Positions 18,322 through 26,757 of a stretch of DNA of 49,966 bases are shown here, piece by piece; position 1 is the stretch's first letter, and each line of letters starts with the position of its first letter. The DNA comes from Pelagicoccus sp. SDUM812002 (GTDB taxonomy: Bacteria; Verrucomicrobiota; Verrucomicrobiia; Opitutales; Opitutaceae): the NCBI RefSeq assembly GCF_031127835.1, contig NZ_JARXHX010000026.1, positions 1-49,966 of the forward strand, given 5' to 3'. The notes beneath the pieces were generated by a model. It saw only the letters and a list, made by a program, of their open reading frames with translations. It ran no database searches and had not been told where the DNA came from. The translations under genes were made by a program, and so were the position numbers.

Positions 18322-19326
18322 TTGTTACCCTCCCGAGTCGCTGAGCCATTGAATCCTCGCTCCCGCGGCCGCAGTACCCTGTTGATCGCTTTAGCGGTGC
18401 AGGTTGCGGTCTTGCTGGTGTCTTTTTTCGTTATTGTGCGGGAGGATGCGGTGGTGGAGCCGCCGGCCTTTTCGGGCGAACGTGTGGTGACGGTCGAACG
18501 GCCTGAAAAGAAGCGAATGGATCGGGTGCGGGAGCTGAATCGTCGCATGTCGAAGCCGCGGAGTTTTCAGCGTCTCGCAGTCGAGCAAGAGTTTCAGAGC
18601 GATCTGCCTGCGATCCCAGCTTTGCCGCAGGATACTCTAGATCTCGACAGCATGGAGGATTCTTTTCTTTCGGATGCTCACTCTTCGTTGGCGGGTTCTG
18701 GCTTGATGGAATTGGCGGGCTCGCTGAGCGGGAGCGAATCTGCGGCTCAATTTTTTGGGGTGAAGGACAGCGGTCGCCGTATCGTGATCGTGGTGAACAC
18801 CTCTGCTTCCGTGGTGCGGAAGGCTGCCGCTCGCGGGGTGAGTATAGAGCAATTGCAGGAAGAAGCGGCGCGTCTGGTGGATGGATTAGATAGTGGAACC
18901 TTGTTTGGAATCGTACAGTTTAGCCAAGGGACGAAGTCGTTTTCTGAATACATGGCGCCCGGGCTGGTTCGAAACAAGCGGGAGGCGCGCGAGTGGATCC
19001 ATCGCGAGTTAAAGGGAAACCCGAAGATCGAAGATGACGCCTTGGTAGGTCACGAAGCAGCTCTGGCAGGAGCGATGGCTCTGCAGCCTGACCTCGTTTT
19101 TCTGGTGACAGATGGATCCTTGAATCGTCGCGCTCCGAAGAAAGGAGGTGGGTATTCGTATCCGAAAATATCCTTCGAACAGCTTTTGTCTTTCGCTGAC
19201 AAACAAGTCTTGCAGACCGGCGCTCGGCCCCGGTTGCATGTGGTCGGCTTCGAATTGGGAGATCTGGAACGGGAAGGCTTAGGTCGATTGGCGAAGCGAT
19301 TTGGTGGCACTTTGCGCGAAATGTGA
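18322..19326 (+). CDS. Membrane-anchored von Willebrand factor A-like protein
   Basis: A 334-residue protein with one N-terminal transmembrane helix (LLIALAVQVAVLLVSFFVIV, about residues 20-40), a polar linker, and a VWA-like domain starting at RRIVIVVNTSASV (about 155). The metal-binding MIDAS motif is normally DxSxS; here it reads N-T-S-A-S, so the first aspartate is asparagine and metal binding may be weakened. LVFLVTDGS later in the domain fits the fold. It begins with TTG at 18322, or possibly TTG at 18349 (NPRSRGRS). Function unknown; such proteins often mediate envelope protein contacts. It converges on the next gene with a three-base gap. Confidence 0.7.
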   Translation: MLPSRVAEPLNPRSRGRSTLLIALAVQVAVLLVSFFVIVREDAVVEPPAFSGERVVTVERPEKKRMDRVRELNRRMSKPRSFQRLAVEQEFQSDLPAIPALPQDTLDLDSMEDSFLSDAHSSLAGSGLMELAGSLSGSESAAQFFGVKDSGRRIVIVVNTSASVVRKAAARGVSIEQLQEEAARLVDGLDSGTLFGIVQFSQGTKSFSEYMAPGLVRNKREAREWIHRELKGNPKIEDDALVGHEAALAGAMALQPDLVFLVTDGSLNRRAPKKGGGYSYPKISFEQLLSFADKQVLQTGARPRLHVVGFELGDLEREGLGRLAKRFGGTLREM

Positions 19327-19329
19327 GGC

Positions 19330-19869
19330 TCAGGGTTTGCCGGGGAAGGCGTCTTTCCAAAGATCAACTTCACCTTGATGACCATGCTTCGAAAGAGCCT
19401 TCTCGATGAGCTCGAGAGTGGGTTCCTCCACAGCGTGTTTAGGATCGCCGGGAAGTTCTGGCAAGGTGGCTTTCGAGAGAGCCCAGCACGCCCAAGACCG
19501 CCACTTGCGTTGATCTCGTCGCGGCTCGCCTACCCGGTCCGCGTAGTGCTGGAAGTGCACGCGCGGATTGCCTAGAAATGCGTCTTGAGGAGCCTGTTGA
19601 AGCAAGGATACCAAGGCAACGTAAGGAAGGGGCCAATCTTGCAGCACGGGCTCGTCTCCGCTAAGGTCCGCACCCCATGCTCTGTCGAGGCAGAGGATTG
19701 CTCGAGCTGGAAGTCCCTGCAGCCAAAGATGTTGCCCATATTGAAGGCAAGCTAAGTAAAAGTCTGCCCCTCGATCGCCCGCCCGAAATTGATTGAGCGA
19801 TCGCCAGCTCATTCCGGTTTCCGGATTTGGGAGCTGAGGTAGGCGGCGAAGGCTGGGTTGCGGTTGCAT
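19330..19869 (-). CDS. Hypothetical protein, unknown function
   Basis: A 179-residue soluble protein rich in tryptophan and aromatic residues, without a signal peptide or membrane segment. The stretch GDRGADFYLACLQYGQHLWLQGLPARAILCLDRA looks like a helical, TPR-like repeat. NPRVHFQHYADRV and RRDQRKWRSWACWAL appear strongly constrained. I do not recognise a named family. It is convergent with the VWA gene, three bases apart, and has about 300 bp of upstream sequence before purF. Coding is likely because the composition is clearly protein-like. Confidence 0.65.
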   Translation of the reverse strand: MQPQPSLRRLPQLPNPETGMSWRSLNQFRAGDRGADFYLACLQYGQHLWLQGLPARAILCLDRAWGADLSGDEPVLQDWPLPYVALVSLLQQAPQDAFLGNPRVHFQHYADRVGEPRRDQRKWRSWACWALSKATLPELPGDPKHAVEEPTLELIEKALSKHGHQGEVDLWKDAFPGKP

Positions 19870-20172
19870 TGTTGGGAGTTTTCCGGTTTCGCCATTCGCG
19901 CAAACTCGGTGTTACAGGAAGGTTTCCGACTAAGGCTATCGCTGAATCGACAATCTCTCGCGAAAAGAAGCAATGATTTGTTGCAAGGGTGTTAATTATC
20001 TCCGTAGGTGGTGGCTTTTCAAACAAGCCTCGGTCCCAAGGACTGACCAACCCGTCGACAGAATACGCTACACGCTCCCAGACACATTTTCATCTTTGCC
20101 ATGCCGACGAAGATCGTTCCGGATTTCCTCCAGTCTCACGATTGGACTTACCTAAAACCCTCAGCCTAATCG
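19870..20172. other. Intergenic region between the hypothetical gene and purF
   Basis: About 303 bp separating divergent genes. It should hold the promoters of both. I see no convincing riboswitch, RNA gene or long inverted repeat, and no purine-box motif that I can name. Confidence 0.5.
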
Positions 20173-22089
20173 ATGAGCGACCCGATTAAACACGAGTGCG
20201 GAATCGCCCAAGTGCGACTCAAGAAACCGCTTGAGTACTATCAGGAGAAGTATGGCACCCCTCTTTGGGGCTTCTATAAGCTCTTCCTCCTCATGGAGAA
20301 GCAGCGCAATCGCGGCCAAGATGGAGCCGGGGTAGCAGCGGTCAAATTCGATATGCCTGCGGGTGAGCCTTATATGTTTCGCGAGCGGAGCGTTAAGTCG
20401 AATGCCTTGGACCGCATCTTCAAGGGAACGCTCAAGGGCTATCAAAAACTGATCCGAAACGGAGAGGTGCTTCCGGACTACGTTCCTTCCATAAAGAAGA
20501 ACTTCGACTTCGCGGCCGAGCTCTACATGGGGCATCTTCGATACGGGACGTCGGGCGGTTACTCCTTGAGTGTCTGCCATCCTTTTTTCCGTCGTAGCAG
20601 CTGGCCGACCAAGAACCTCATCTTGGCGGGCAATTTTAATATGACCAACACGACGGAGCTCAACGAGAGCCTCATCGCCATGGGTCAGCATCCGATTTTC
20701 GCTACCGATACTCAGGCTCTGCTCGAAAAGGTCGGCTTCCATCTCGATGAGGCCCACGACAACCTCTACAGGTACTTGCGCGACGAGGGGCATACCAACG
20801 ACGAGATTGCACAAAAGATCCTCACTGGCATCGATCTCGCCAAGGTCTTCCGCAAGTCGGCAGAGTCTTGGGACGGCGGCTACGCCTTGATCGGCGGGAT
20901 CGGAAACGGTGACAGCTTCATCCTTCGGGACCCGCTTGGTATCCGGCCGGCCCACTATTTCGAAGACGACGAAGTCTTTGCGGCCGCTTCGGAGCGCGCT
21001 CCGCTGATGACCATCTTCGATAAGAAGATCGAAGATATCAGCGAGGTGCCGCCCGGCCACATCATCGTTATCAACAAGGCAGGCGAAGTTACCCAAGAGG
21101 TATTCCGCGAGCCAGCGGCCGAACCGAAGCAATGTTCCTTCGAGCGCATCTATTTCTCCCGCGGGAATGACGCCGATATATATAAGGAGCGCAAGGCGCT
21201 TGGCGCGGGACTTTGCGAGCAGATCATGGAAGGGATCGATCGCGATCTTGAGAACACGGTGATCAGCTTTGTGCCGAACACGTCTGAGGTTGCCTACTTC
21301 GGGGTGTTGGAACAACTCCGCTTGATCCGTCGCCGCGAAGTGAAGACGCAAATCCTAGAAGCTGCAGAGAAGGGCGAGCTCAATGCAGAGAAGCTGGACG
21401 AGCTCGTGATGAAGAATTGGCCGCGTGGCGAAAAGATTGCCCACAAGGACCAGAAGCTTCGTACCTTTATCTCTTCCGAGGATTCGCGCAACGAGATGGC
21501 TTCCCACGTCTACGACGTGACTTATGGGATCGTGACCGAAAACGATAACCTCGTTTGCGTTGACGACTCCATTGTTCGCGGCACCACGCTTCGGAAGTCC
21601 GTCCTCAAGATCCTCGGCAGTCTCGAGCCGAAAAAAATCATCATTGCTTCAACCGCTCCGCAGATTCGCTTCCCGGATTGTTACGGCATCGATATGTCTG
21701 AGTTGGGCAAGTTTATCGCTTTCGAAGCGGCCATCGAGCTGCTGAAGGAGCGCGGCAAGAAAGAGGTGATTTCTGAAGTCTACCGCAAGTGTCTCGACGC
21801 TGAGAGCGGTGAGGCTCCCAACACGGTCAATTACGTGCAGGAAATCTACAAGTCCTTCACCGACGAAGAGATCTCCGCCAAGATTGCCCAGCTCGTGTAT
21901 CCATATGATACGGACTGGAAAGGCGAATTGCAGGTGATCTATCAAACGGTGGAAAACCTCCACAAGGCTCTCGATGGCCACGATGGGGATTGGTACTTCA
22001 CTGGCAACTACCCGACCCCGGGTGGTTTCCAGGTGGTGAATCGGGCCTTCATCAACTACTACGAAAAAGCCAAGGGCCGTGCCTACTAG
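20173..22089 (+). CDS. purF: Amidophosphoribosyltransferase, long Bacteroidetes-type
   Basis: A 638-residue enzyme for the first committed step of purine synthesis, converting PRPP and glutamine to phosphoribosylamine. The N-terminal class II glutaminase has its catalytic cysteine at residue 9 (MSDPIKHEC), implying removal of an eight-residue propeptide. NRGQDGAGVA and GHLRYGTSGGYS follow. The phosphoribosyltransferase PRPP loop is VCVDDSIVRGTT (about residue 459-470). At about 630 residues it resembles the long Bacteroidetes form, not the roughly 500-residue E. coli PurF. It is followed by purM after 39 bases. Confidence 0.92.
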   Translation: MSDPIKHECGIAQVRLKKPLEYYQEKYGTPLWGFYKLFLLMEKQRNRGQDGAGVAAVKFDMPAGEPYMFRERSVKSNALDRIFKGTLKGYQKLIRNGEVLPDYVPSIKKNFDFAAELYMGHLRYGTSGGYSLSVCHPFFRRSSWPTKNLILAGNFNMTNTTELNESLIAMGQHPIFATDTQALLEKVGFHLDEAHDNLYRYLRDEGHTNDEIAQKILTGIDLAKVFRKSAESWDGGYALIGGIGNGDSFILRDPLGIRPAHYFEDDEVFAAASERAPLMTIFDKKIEDISEVPPGHIIVINKAGEVTQEVFREPAAEPKQCSFERIYFSRGNDADIYKERKALGAGLCEQIMEGIDRDLENTVISFVPNTSEVAYFGVLEQLRLIRRREVKTQILEAAEKGELNAEKLDELVMKNWPRGEKIAHKDQKLRTFISSEDSRNEMASHVYDVTYGIVTENDNLVCVDDSIVRGTTLRKSVLKILGSLEPKKIIIASTAPQIRFPDCYGIDMSELGKFIAFEAAIELLKERGKKEVISEVYRKCLDAESGEAPNTVNYVQEIYKSFTDEEISAKIAQLVYPYDTDWKGELQVIYQTVENLHKALDGHDGDWYFTGNYPTPGGFQVVNRAFINYYEKAKGRAY

Positions 22090-22128
22090 GAACCTCCGAC
22101 CAACTGTTTCAAATCCCCACTCACAAAG

Positions 22129-23211
22129 ATGGCTGCTAAGAAAAAAACAAAAGCGTACGCTGAAGTAGGCGTAAACATCGACCTGGCTGACCGCATGAAA
22201 GGCGGCCTCAAGCAATCGCTCAAGAGCGCGTCCCGGCCCGAAGTTCTAGGAGCGGTAGGCGGTTTCGGCGGCTTGTTCGATCTGTCCAAGTCTAGGTACA
22301 AGGAGCCAGTCCTCGTAAGCAGTATCGACGGAGTGGGTACAAAGCTCAAAATCGCCTTCGAGTCCGGTAAGCATAAGAGTGTGGGACTTGATATCGTAAA
22401 CCACTGTATCGACGATATCTCGGTCATCGGAGCGGAGCCGCTGTTTTTCCTCGACTACCTGGGTCTCGGGAAGCTCGAGCCTAAGGTTTTTAAGCAAATT
22501 CTTTCCGGTATTTCGGAAGCCTGTGCCGGCGCGAATTGCGCATTGATCGGGGGCGAGACCGCTCAGTTGCCGGATATGTATACAAAAGGTGAGTACGATA
22601 TTGCTGGTGTGATCGTCGGTATCGCCGAAAAGAAGAAGATGCTTTCTGGGTCCACCATTCGTCCCGGAGATGTGGTGATTGGCCTTCCCTCCAGCGGATT
22701 GCACACCAACGGGTACACGCTCGCTCGCAAGGTCATTTTCGATAAAGCAAAGCTCACTTTGAAGGACAAGGTGCCCGGCACCAAGCAAAGCATCGAGAAG
22801 GCCCTCATGGCTCCTCACACCAACTATGCTCCGCTCCTGCAACCTTTGCTTGCTAAGTTTAACCAAGGTCGCTCTTCGAAGTTCCGCAAGGACAACGCGG
22901 TATTTGGCATCGCCCATATTACGGGCGGCGGTTTCACCGGCAACATTCCGCGTATCCTTCCTGAGACGGTGGACGTCGAGATTGAGACATCGGCTTGGGA
23001 GCCGCTTCCTATCTTCAAACTAATCGGCGAGAAGGGTGGCATCGACTTCGACGAAATGTACGAAGTCTTCAATATGGGTATCGGCATGACGCTCATGGTC
23101 GACGGTAAGCAGGCGGACGAGGTTCTCGCTTTCTGCCACGCCAACGGCTGTAAGGCGGTCAGGATCGGTCAGGCCGTGAAAGGCGCCGGCAAGGTGCAGC
23201 TCAAAAAGTAG
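22129..23211 (+). CDS. purM: Phosphoribosylformylglycinamidine cyclo-ligase
   Basis: A 360-residue AIR synthetase that closes the imidazole ring in purine synthesis using ATP. It starts with a lysine-rich segment (MAAKKKTKAYAEVGVNIDLADR), followed by the glycine-rich VLGAVGGFGGLFDL, the metal- and nucleotide-binding SSIDGVGTKLKIAF, ALIGGETAQLPDMY, and HITGGGFTGNIPRIL. Length and motif order match PurM. It is directly downstream of purF on the same strand and ends before a terminator at 23245-23275, so purF-purM forms a short operon. Confidence 0.95.
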   Translation: MAAKKKTKAYAEVGVNIDLADRMKGGLKQSLKSASRPEVLGAVGGFGGLFDLSKSRYKEPVLVSSIDGVGTKLKIAFESGKHKSVGLDIVNHCIDDISVIGAEPLFFLDYLGLGKLEPKVFKQILSGISEACAGANCALIGGETAQLPDMYTKGEYDIAGVIVGIAEKKKMLSGSTIRPGDVVIGLPSSGLHTNGYTLARKVIFDKAKLTLKDKVPGTKQSIEKALMAPHTNYAPLLQPLLAKFNQGRSSKFRKDNAVFGIAHITGGGFTGNIPRILPETVDVEIETSAWEPLPIFKLIGEKGGIDFDEMYEVFNMGIGMTLMVDGKQADEVLAFCHANGCKAVRIGQAVKGAGKVQLKK

Positions 23212-23244
23212 TCTGGCTCGATTCCGATTTTAGATTTTAAAACG

Positions 23245-23275
23245 ACCGCAGTCATAAGGGCTGCGGTTATTTTAG
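23245..23275 (+). terminator. Rho-independent terminator after purM
   Basis: ACCGCAG (23245-23251) pairs with CTGCGGT (23261-23267) around a nine-base loop, followed by TATTTT. It lies 33 bases after the purM stop. Confidence 0.75.
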
Positions 23276-23413
23276 ATCGCTCAGCTTCAGCCACCAGCCG
23301 CAGTTGTAGGGTGCCTTCAGCGTTGTCGCGGGCCAACGCGCGGCTCTATGGTACCAATTCGCCCAGATTGTGGTAGCGTCCGCTGTGATAGAAGGCATGT
23401 TCTTTTGGAGCCG

Positions 23414-24010
23414 ATGAAAACCTACCGCAAACTATTGCTATCGTTACTGCTTCTCTTCCTTTTCGCTTGTTCGTCAAAGCCGGACCCCGAACCGGAAAGC
23501 CAAATAGCAGGAGCTAAATGGCTGGCTGCGGAGGAAGGCGGAAACATGTACGACGTCCTCGCGTATCCGCTAACTGAAGACGAGCTTGCCTATTTTGAAT
23601 CAGCATTGCCATTGCTGGAGACGGCTGCGGAAAAGCATTCTCAGCTTTGGTCGGAGATTGCCTACGAAGAAGACCCCTCCGTCGTCGCAGCTCCGGGCAA
23701 GGTTTGGAGCGAAGCTGGATTGCTGGGCCGCGATGTCATTGCGGCGAACCTCAAGCTCACCTTTCTCAGCGAGTTCGCTTCTGCGGAGGAAGGGATGGAG
23801 CAGGACATGCGAGAGAATCTTTTGTGGCTAGAGCAGCGCTTGCAGGGAGACGACGCGAAGCCGGAACTCTTCGAAACCGCGGATTCGATTCGCATGATTC
23901 TGGGAGTTATTTCGATTAATCGAAAAGCCGGTGCCTTCGCTTTTTACGAGGAAAACCGAGCTCGTATCGACGCGGCACTTGACCGGTTCACGTCGATTGG
24001 CGAACAATAG
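23414..24010 (+). CDS. Lipoprotein of unknown function
   Basis: A 198-residue protein with a lipoprotein signal: MKTYRK, a hydrophobic stretch, then LFLFACSS with the lipidated cysteine at residue 19. The ATG at 23414 is chosen over an upstream in-frame start because GGAG precedes it and the signal begins there. The mature part is mainly acidic and helical, with no motif I can name. A Dabb-domain gene follows after 24 bases, so they may be co-transcribed. Confidence 0.7.
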   Translation: MKTYRKLLLSLLLLFLFACSSKPDPEPESQIAGAKWLAAEEGGNMYDVLAYPLTEDELAYFESALPLLETAAEKHSQLWSEIAYEEDPSVVAAPGKVWSEAGLLGRDVIAANLKLTFLSEFASAEEGMEQDMRENLLWLEQRLQGDDAKPELFETADSIRMILGVISINRKAGAFAFYEENRARIDAALDRFTSIGEQ

Positions 24011-24034
24011 TCTTTAACTTATAACCCATATATT

Positions 24035-24334
24035 ATGCTCGTTCACACAGTTCTCTTTAACCTCACTCCCGGCATGAGCGACGAACAAGTCGCTGCATTT
24101 GAAAAGGATCTTCGGACCTTGGCCACCATCGACGTGGCGAAGGCATGTTACATCGGCAAGGTAGCAGGTACGAACAAGCGCCCTGTGGTTCAGACGGACT
24201 GGGACTATATGCTGACGGTGATTGTTGAGAATGTTGCGGACCATGATATCTACCAAGATCATCCAACCCACCATGCCTTTATCGCCAACCAAAAGCAGTT
24301 CTTCGGGCAAGTACGCGTCTTCGACGGCGAGTAA
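24035..24334 (+). CDS. Dabb (stress-responsive alpha/beta barrel) domain protein
   Basis: A 99-residue protein beginning MLVHTVLFNLTPGMSDEQV, the typical opening of Dabb proteins, with YMLTVIVENVADHDIYQDHPTHHAFI later. These form dimeric ferredoxin-like alpha/beta barrels; roles vary from stress response to polyketide or aromatic chemistry, and no catalytic role can be read here. Length is standard. It is followed by a terminator at 24439-24471. Confidence 0.85.
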   Translation: MLVHTVLFNLTPGMSDEQVAAFEKDLRTLATIDVAKACYIGKVAGTNKRPVVQTDWDYMLTVIVENVADHDIYQDHPTHHAFIANQKQFFGQVRVFDGE

Positions 24335-24438
24335 ATTCCGTAGTGCGGTGCTTTAAGTCGGCGTTCGCATTGCAGGATCGATTCTTCGAGATGGGGCTTA
24401 TGCTCCTCTCTGCGAAAAATCCAAAAACTGAATACGTG

Positions 24439-24471
24439 ACGCTCTGGTAACAAGAAACCGGAGCGTTTCTT
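24439..24471 (+). terminator. Terminator after the Dabb gene
   Basis: A nine-pair stem with one G-T wobble (24439-24447 with 24458-24466) and a ten-base loop is followed by TTCTT. A competing seven-base stem AAGAAAC/GTTTCTT overlaps it. Confidence 0.55.
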
Positions 24472-24515
24472 CGTACCTTGACAGCTTGATCGCTTTGGGT
24501 AGAAGGTACTTCTCC

Positions 24516-25133
24516 ATGGAAGCTGCCCTTATGGAACCGGTTTTGGTATTGAATCGGTTATGGCAGGCGGTGAACGTAATCGCCGCCAAGCGTGCCTTTT
24601 CGCTTCTCGCAAGCGGACACGCTCAAATTGTTCATGCGGAAGACGAGAGTTTCGAAGTCTTCAACATGATGGACTGGGTCGATTTTTCTCGGCACAATCC
24701 ACCTGCTAGCGAGCTGGAGCTCGTCCACACCGTTAGGTTCCCAGTTCGCGTTCCACGCGTCATCTTACTCTCGGTCTTTGATCGCATGCCACGCAAGGAG
24801 GTGAAACTCACGCGGCACAACGTTTTCGAACGCGACAAGCATACCTGCCAGTATTGTTCGAAGAAGATGCCATCTGAGGAGTTGAATTTGGACCACGTGA
24901 TTCCGCGTCACTACGGCGGAAAGACGACTTGGGAGAATATCGTTTGCTCCTGCGTCTCATGCAATTCACGCAAGGCGAACCGCCTGCCGCACGAGGCCAA
25001 GATGCACCTGATCCGCAAGCCCAGCACTCCGAAGTGGCGTCCGGTGATCAACCTCGTGGCTCGGGGGAAAAAGCAGGATGCCTGGAAGCACTTTCTCGAT
25101 ATTGCCTACTGGAATGTAGAGCTTGAGAAGTAG
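24516..25133 (+). CDS. HNH endonuclease family protein
   Basis: A 205-residue protein. N-terminal segment PVLVLNRLWQAVNVI and RAFSLLASGHAQIV is typical of the conserved HNH proteins found in many phyla. The HNH domain has zinc cysteines C111 and C114 (CQYC), the catalytic LDHVIPRHYGG with the histidine in DH, and C146/C149 (CVSC) followed by NSRKANR. AGAAGG nine bases upstream supports the ATG at 24516 over a TTG at 24486. It is not linked to a restriction or phage module here, so it is more likely a stand-alone chromosomal nuclease of unknown role. Confidence 0.88.
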   Translation: MEAALMEPVLVLNRLWQAVNVIAAKRAFSLLASGHAQIVHAEDESFEVFNMMDWVDFSRHNPPASELELVHTVRFPVRVPRVILLSVFDRMPRKEVKLTRHNVFERDKHTCQYCSKKMPSEELNLDHVIPRHYGGKTTWENIVCSCVSCNSRKANRLPHEAKMHLIRKPSTPKWRPVINLVARGKKQDAWKHFLDIAYWNVELEK

Positions 25134-25166
25134 CTAGTACGGATTGGCTCGCGCTCCGGCTTGCTC

Positions 25167-26150
25167 TTACCTGAAAGAGGCGCGTCGGAGACGGTCGTTG
25201 ATCGCGAGCCCGAGTCCTAGCTCGGGGGCCTCCTCTGCAATGATTCTGTGGTAGCCGGACTCGTCCAAGGCTCGGAGTTTGGCGAAAAGATTGGCCGCGA
25301 TTTCGTCGAGTTTTCCGTTCTCTGATAGCCAGTGCACGTTTGCTGAGACTTTTTGGGTTGGCTTGGAGAGGAGCAAGGCTGCGGTGTCTGGGGAAAGGTT
25401 TTGGATTTCCTCGGGTGCGATCCCTCCGCGTAGATCGAGAGGAGTGCGGGGGCTGTAGTGCTTTGGCAAGGCCCCAGGAGCCAAATGCTGCACGGACTCG
25501 TCGGCTGTAGTGGCGACTGGCTTTTCGATTGAGCGGCCGAGTTCAGCTTCGATTTTCTCAGTCGGGAGGGCGCCGTAGCGGAGGATGCGGGGTTGGCTTT
25601 CGTCTCGCAGGTCGACGATGGTTGACTCCACGCCGTAAGCGCAGGGGCCACCGTCGAGAATGTACTCGATTTTCGAGCCGAGTCCAGCTTTCACGTGCTG
25701 TGCAGTGGTCGGACTGATGTAGGCGAAAGGGTTGGCGCTTGGAGCTGCCAAAGGGAAGTCGCACAGGGCTACCAGCTTCTGAAATACCGGGTGGGCCGAG
25801 CAGCGTACACCTACCGAATCGAGTCCGGCAGTTACGAGGCCCGGGATTTTTTCCTTCTTGGGTAGGACGAAGGTGAGAGGGCCTGGCCAGAAACGATTTG
25901 CGAGCCGAATTGCCAACGCGTTGGAATGGCAAATCTGTTCGAGAGCCTCGACGCCGGATATGTGGCAGATCAGCGGATCGTTGGCCGGGCGTCGCTTGGC
26001 TTCGAAGATCTTGGAGCAGGCTTCGGGGTCGAAAGCGTTTGCCGCGAGCCCATAGACAGTCTCAGTCGGGACGCCGACGATGCCTCCTAAAAATAAAAAC
26101 TTACGCAATTCGCGTAAGTTTTTTTCGGTGGGTTGGAGTATGTTCGCCAT
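25167..26150 (-). CDS. sua5: Threonylcarbamoyl-AMP synthase (Sua5/TsaC)
   Basis: A 327-residue enzyme making threonylcarbamoyl-AMP from threonine, bicarbonate and ATP for the t6A37 modification of ANN-decoding tRNAs. The YrdC domain shows PTETVYGLAA (28-37), KRRPANDPL (52-60) and APSANPF. A linker and C-terminal Sua5 domain follow from about residue 210. The start is set at MANILQPTEKNL, the usual family N-terminus, rather than an ATG 24 bases upstream. Codons about 10-19 form a strong hairpin with a T-tract (see 26095-26123). Downstream of rpsR on the same strand. Confidence 0.93.
   Translation of the reverse strand: MANILQPTEKNLRELRKFLFLGGIVGVPTETVYGLAANAFDPEACSKIFEAKRRPANDPLICHISGVEALEQICHSNALAIRLANRFWPGPLTFVLPKKEKIPGLVTAGLDSVGVRCSAHPVFQKLVALCDFPLAAPSANPFAYISPTTAQHVKAGLGSKIEYILDGGPCAYGVESTIVDLRDESQPRILRYGALPTEKIEAELGRSIEKPVATTADESVQHLAPGALPKHYSPRTPLDLRGGIAPEEIQNLSPDTAALLLSKPTQKVSANVHWLSENGKLDEIAANLFAKLRALDESGYHRIIAEEAPELGLGLAINDRLRRASFR
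26095..26123 (-). terminator. Terminator-like hairpin inside the start of sua5
   Basis: Bases 26095-26106 are exactly complementary to 26112-26123 with a five-base loop: an ACTTACGC/GCGTAAGT core extended by A/T pairs. On the minus strand, the sense strand of sua5, the stem is followed by TTTTTATTTTT, as in an intrinsic terminator. It lies within the coding sequence at codons about 10-19, so it could act as an attenuator of sua5 or as the rpsR terminator. Confidence 0.55.
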
Positions 26151-26216
26151 ATGTATAGAGAGCGAGCGGGCCAACCGGGTCCCGCGTGTGTGAAAGTAGA
26201 ACGCTTAAAACGCCGG

Positions 26217-26408
26217 CTACTTCATCAAGCACAAGTTGCGAGCGCGCTTGATTGCCTTGGTGATCTTACGCTGCTGCTTCGCGTTGATGCGGTTCATCTT
26301 GGCAGGGATGATCTTGCCAGTCTCGGTCACGTAGCGTGCGAGGATGTGAGCGTGGTGGTGGTCCAGCTCTTGTGGCGTGAGGCTCTGTGATTTTTTCTCT
26401 GTGCTCAT
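26217..26408 (-). CDS. rpsR: 30S ribosomal protein S18
   Basis: A 63-residue protein with the S18 core: LARYVTETGKIIPAKMNRINAKQQRKITKAIKRARNL. The family binds 16S rRNA in the platform of the small subunit. It is shorter than E. coli S18 (75 residues), lacking part of the N-terminus. The usual rpsF-ssb-rpsR-rplI neighbourhood is absent here. The gene is followed by sua5 on the same strand after 66 bases. Confidence 0.93.
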   Translation of the reverse strand: MSTEKKSQSLTPQELDHHHAHILARYVTETGKIIPAKMNRINAKQQRKITKAIKRARNLCLMK

Positions 26409-26547
26409 AAGGAACGGCGGAAACTAGGCCTTCGCGACCCCTTGTCAATAACGGAAAGCTAGATTTTCTTGGCAGCAATTTCTTTACAGAAAGAGTCAGT
26501 TCCTGCAGAAATTTGCCTCTCCAGCCATTTCGACGGCTGGCATCCCT

Positions 26548-26619
26548 GGGATCATAGTTCAACGGATAGAACAAGGGTTTCCTAAACCTTAGATCTGGGT
26601 TCGATTCCCGGTGGTCCTA
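26548..26619 (+). tRNA. tRNA-Arg (anticodon CCT)
   Basis: The sequence folds as a 72-base cloverleaf: acceptor 26548-26554 with 26612-26618 (ending in a G-U pair), D-stem GTTC/GAAC, anticodon stem AGGGT/ACCTT with loop TTCCTAA giving anticodon CCT, a four-base variable loop, and T-arm CTGGG-TTCGATT-CCCGG. CCA is not encoded. It decodes AGG. A hairpin at 26521-26540 (CCAGCC/GGCTGG) lies just upstream. Confidence 0.9.
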
Positions 26620-26757
26620 GTGGCGGGATGCTTGGGCTTCGTAAATAGGTGTTCCGGATGTGGAATGGCGTTTTGCGGCGGCTTCGTCGTTGCGTTAGTT
26701 TTCGTTTACGATCCGTCCAATCAGCGAAGGGTCACTCTCAATCGCTTATTCTTAGGG

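Noticed and set aside
19870-20172. A purine riboswitch ahead of purF
   Set aside because: I could not find the conserved three-way junction or loop sequences of the purine aptamer.
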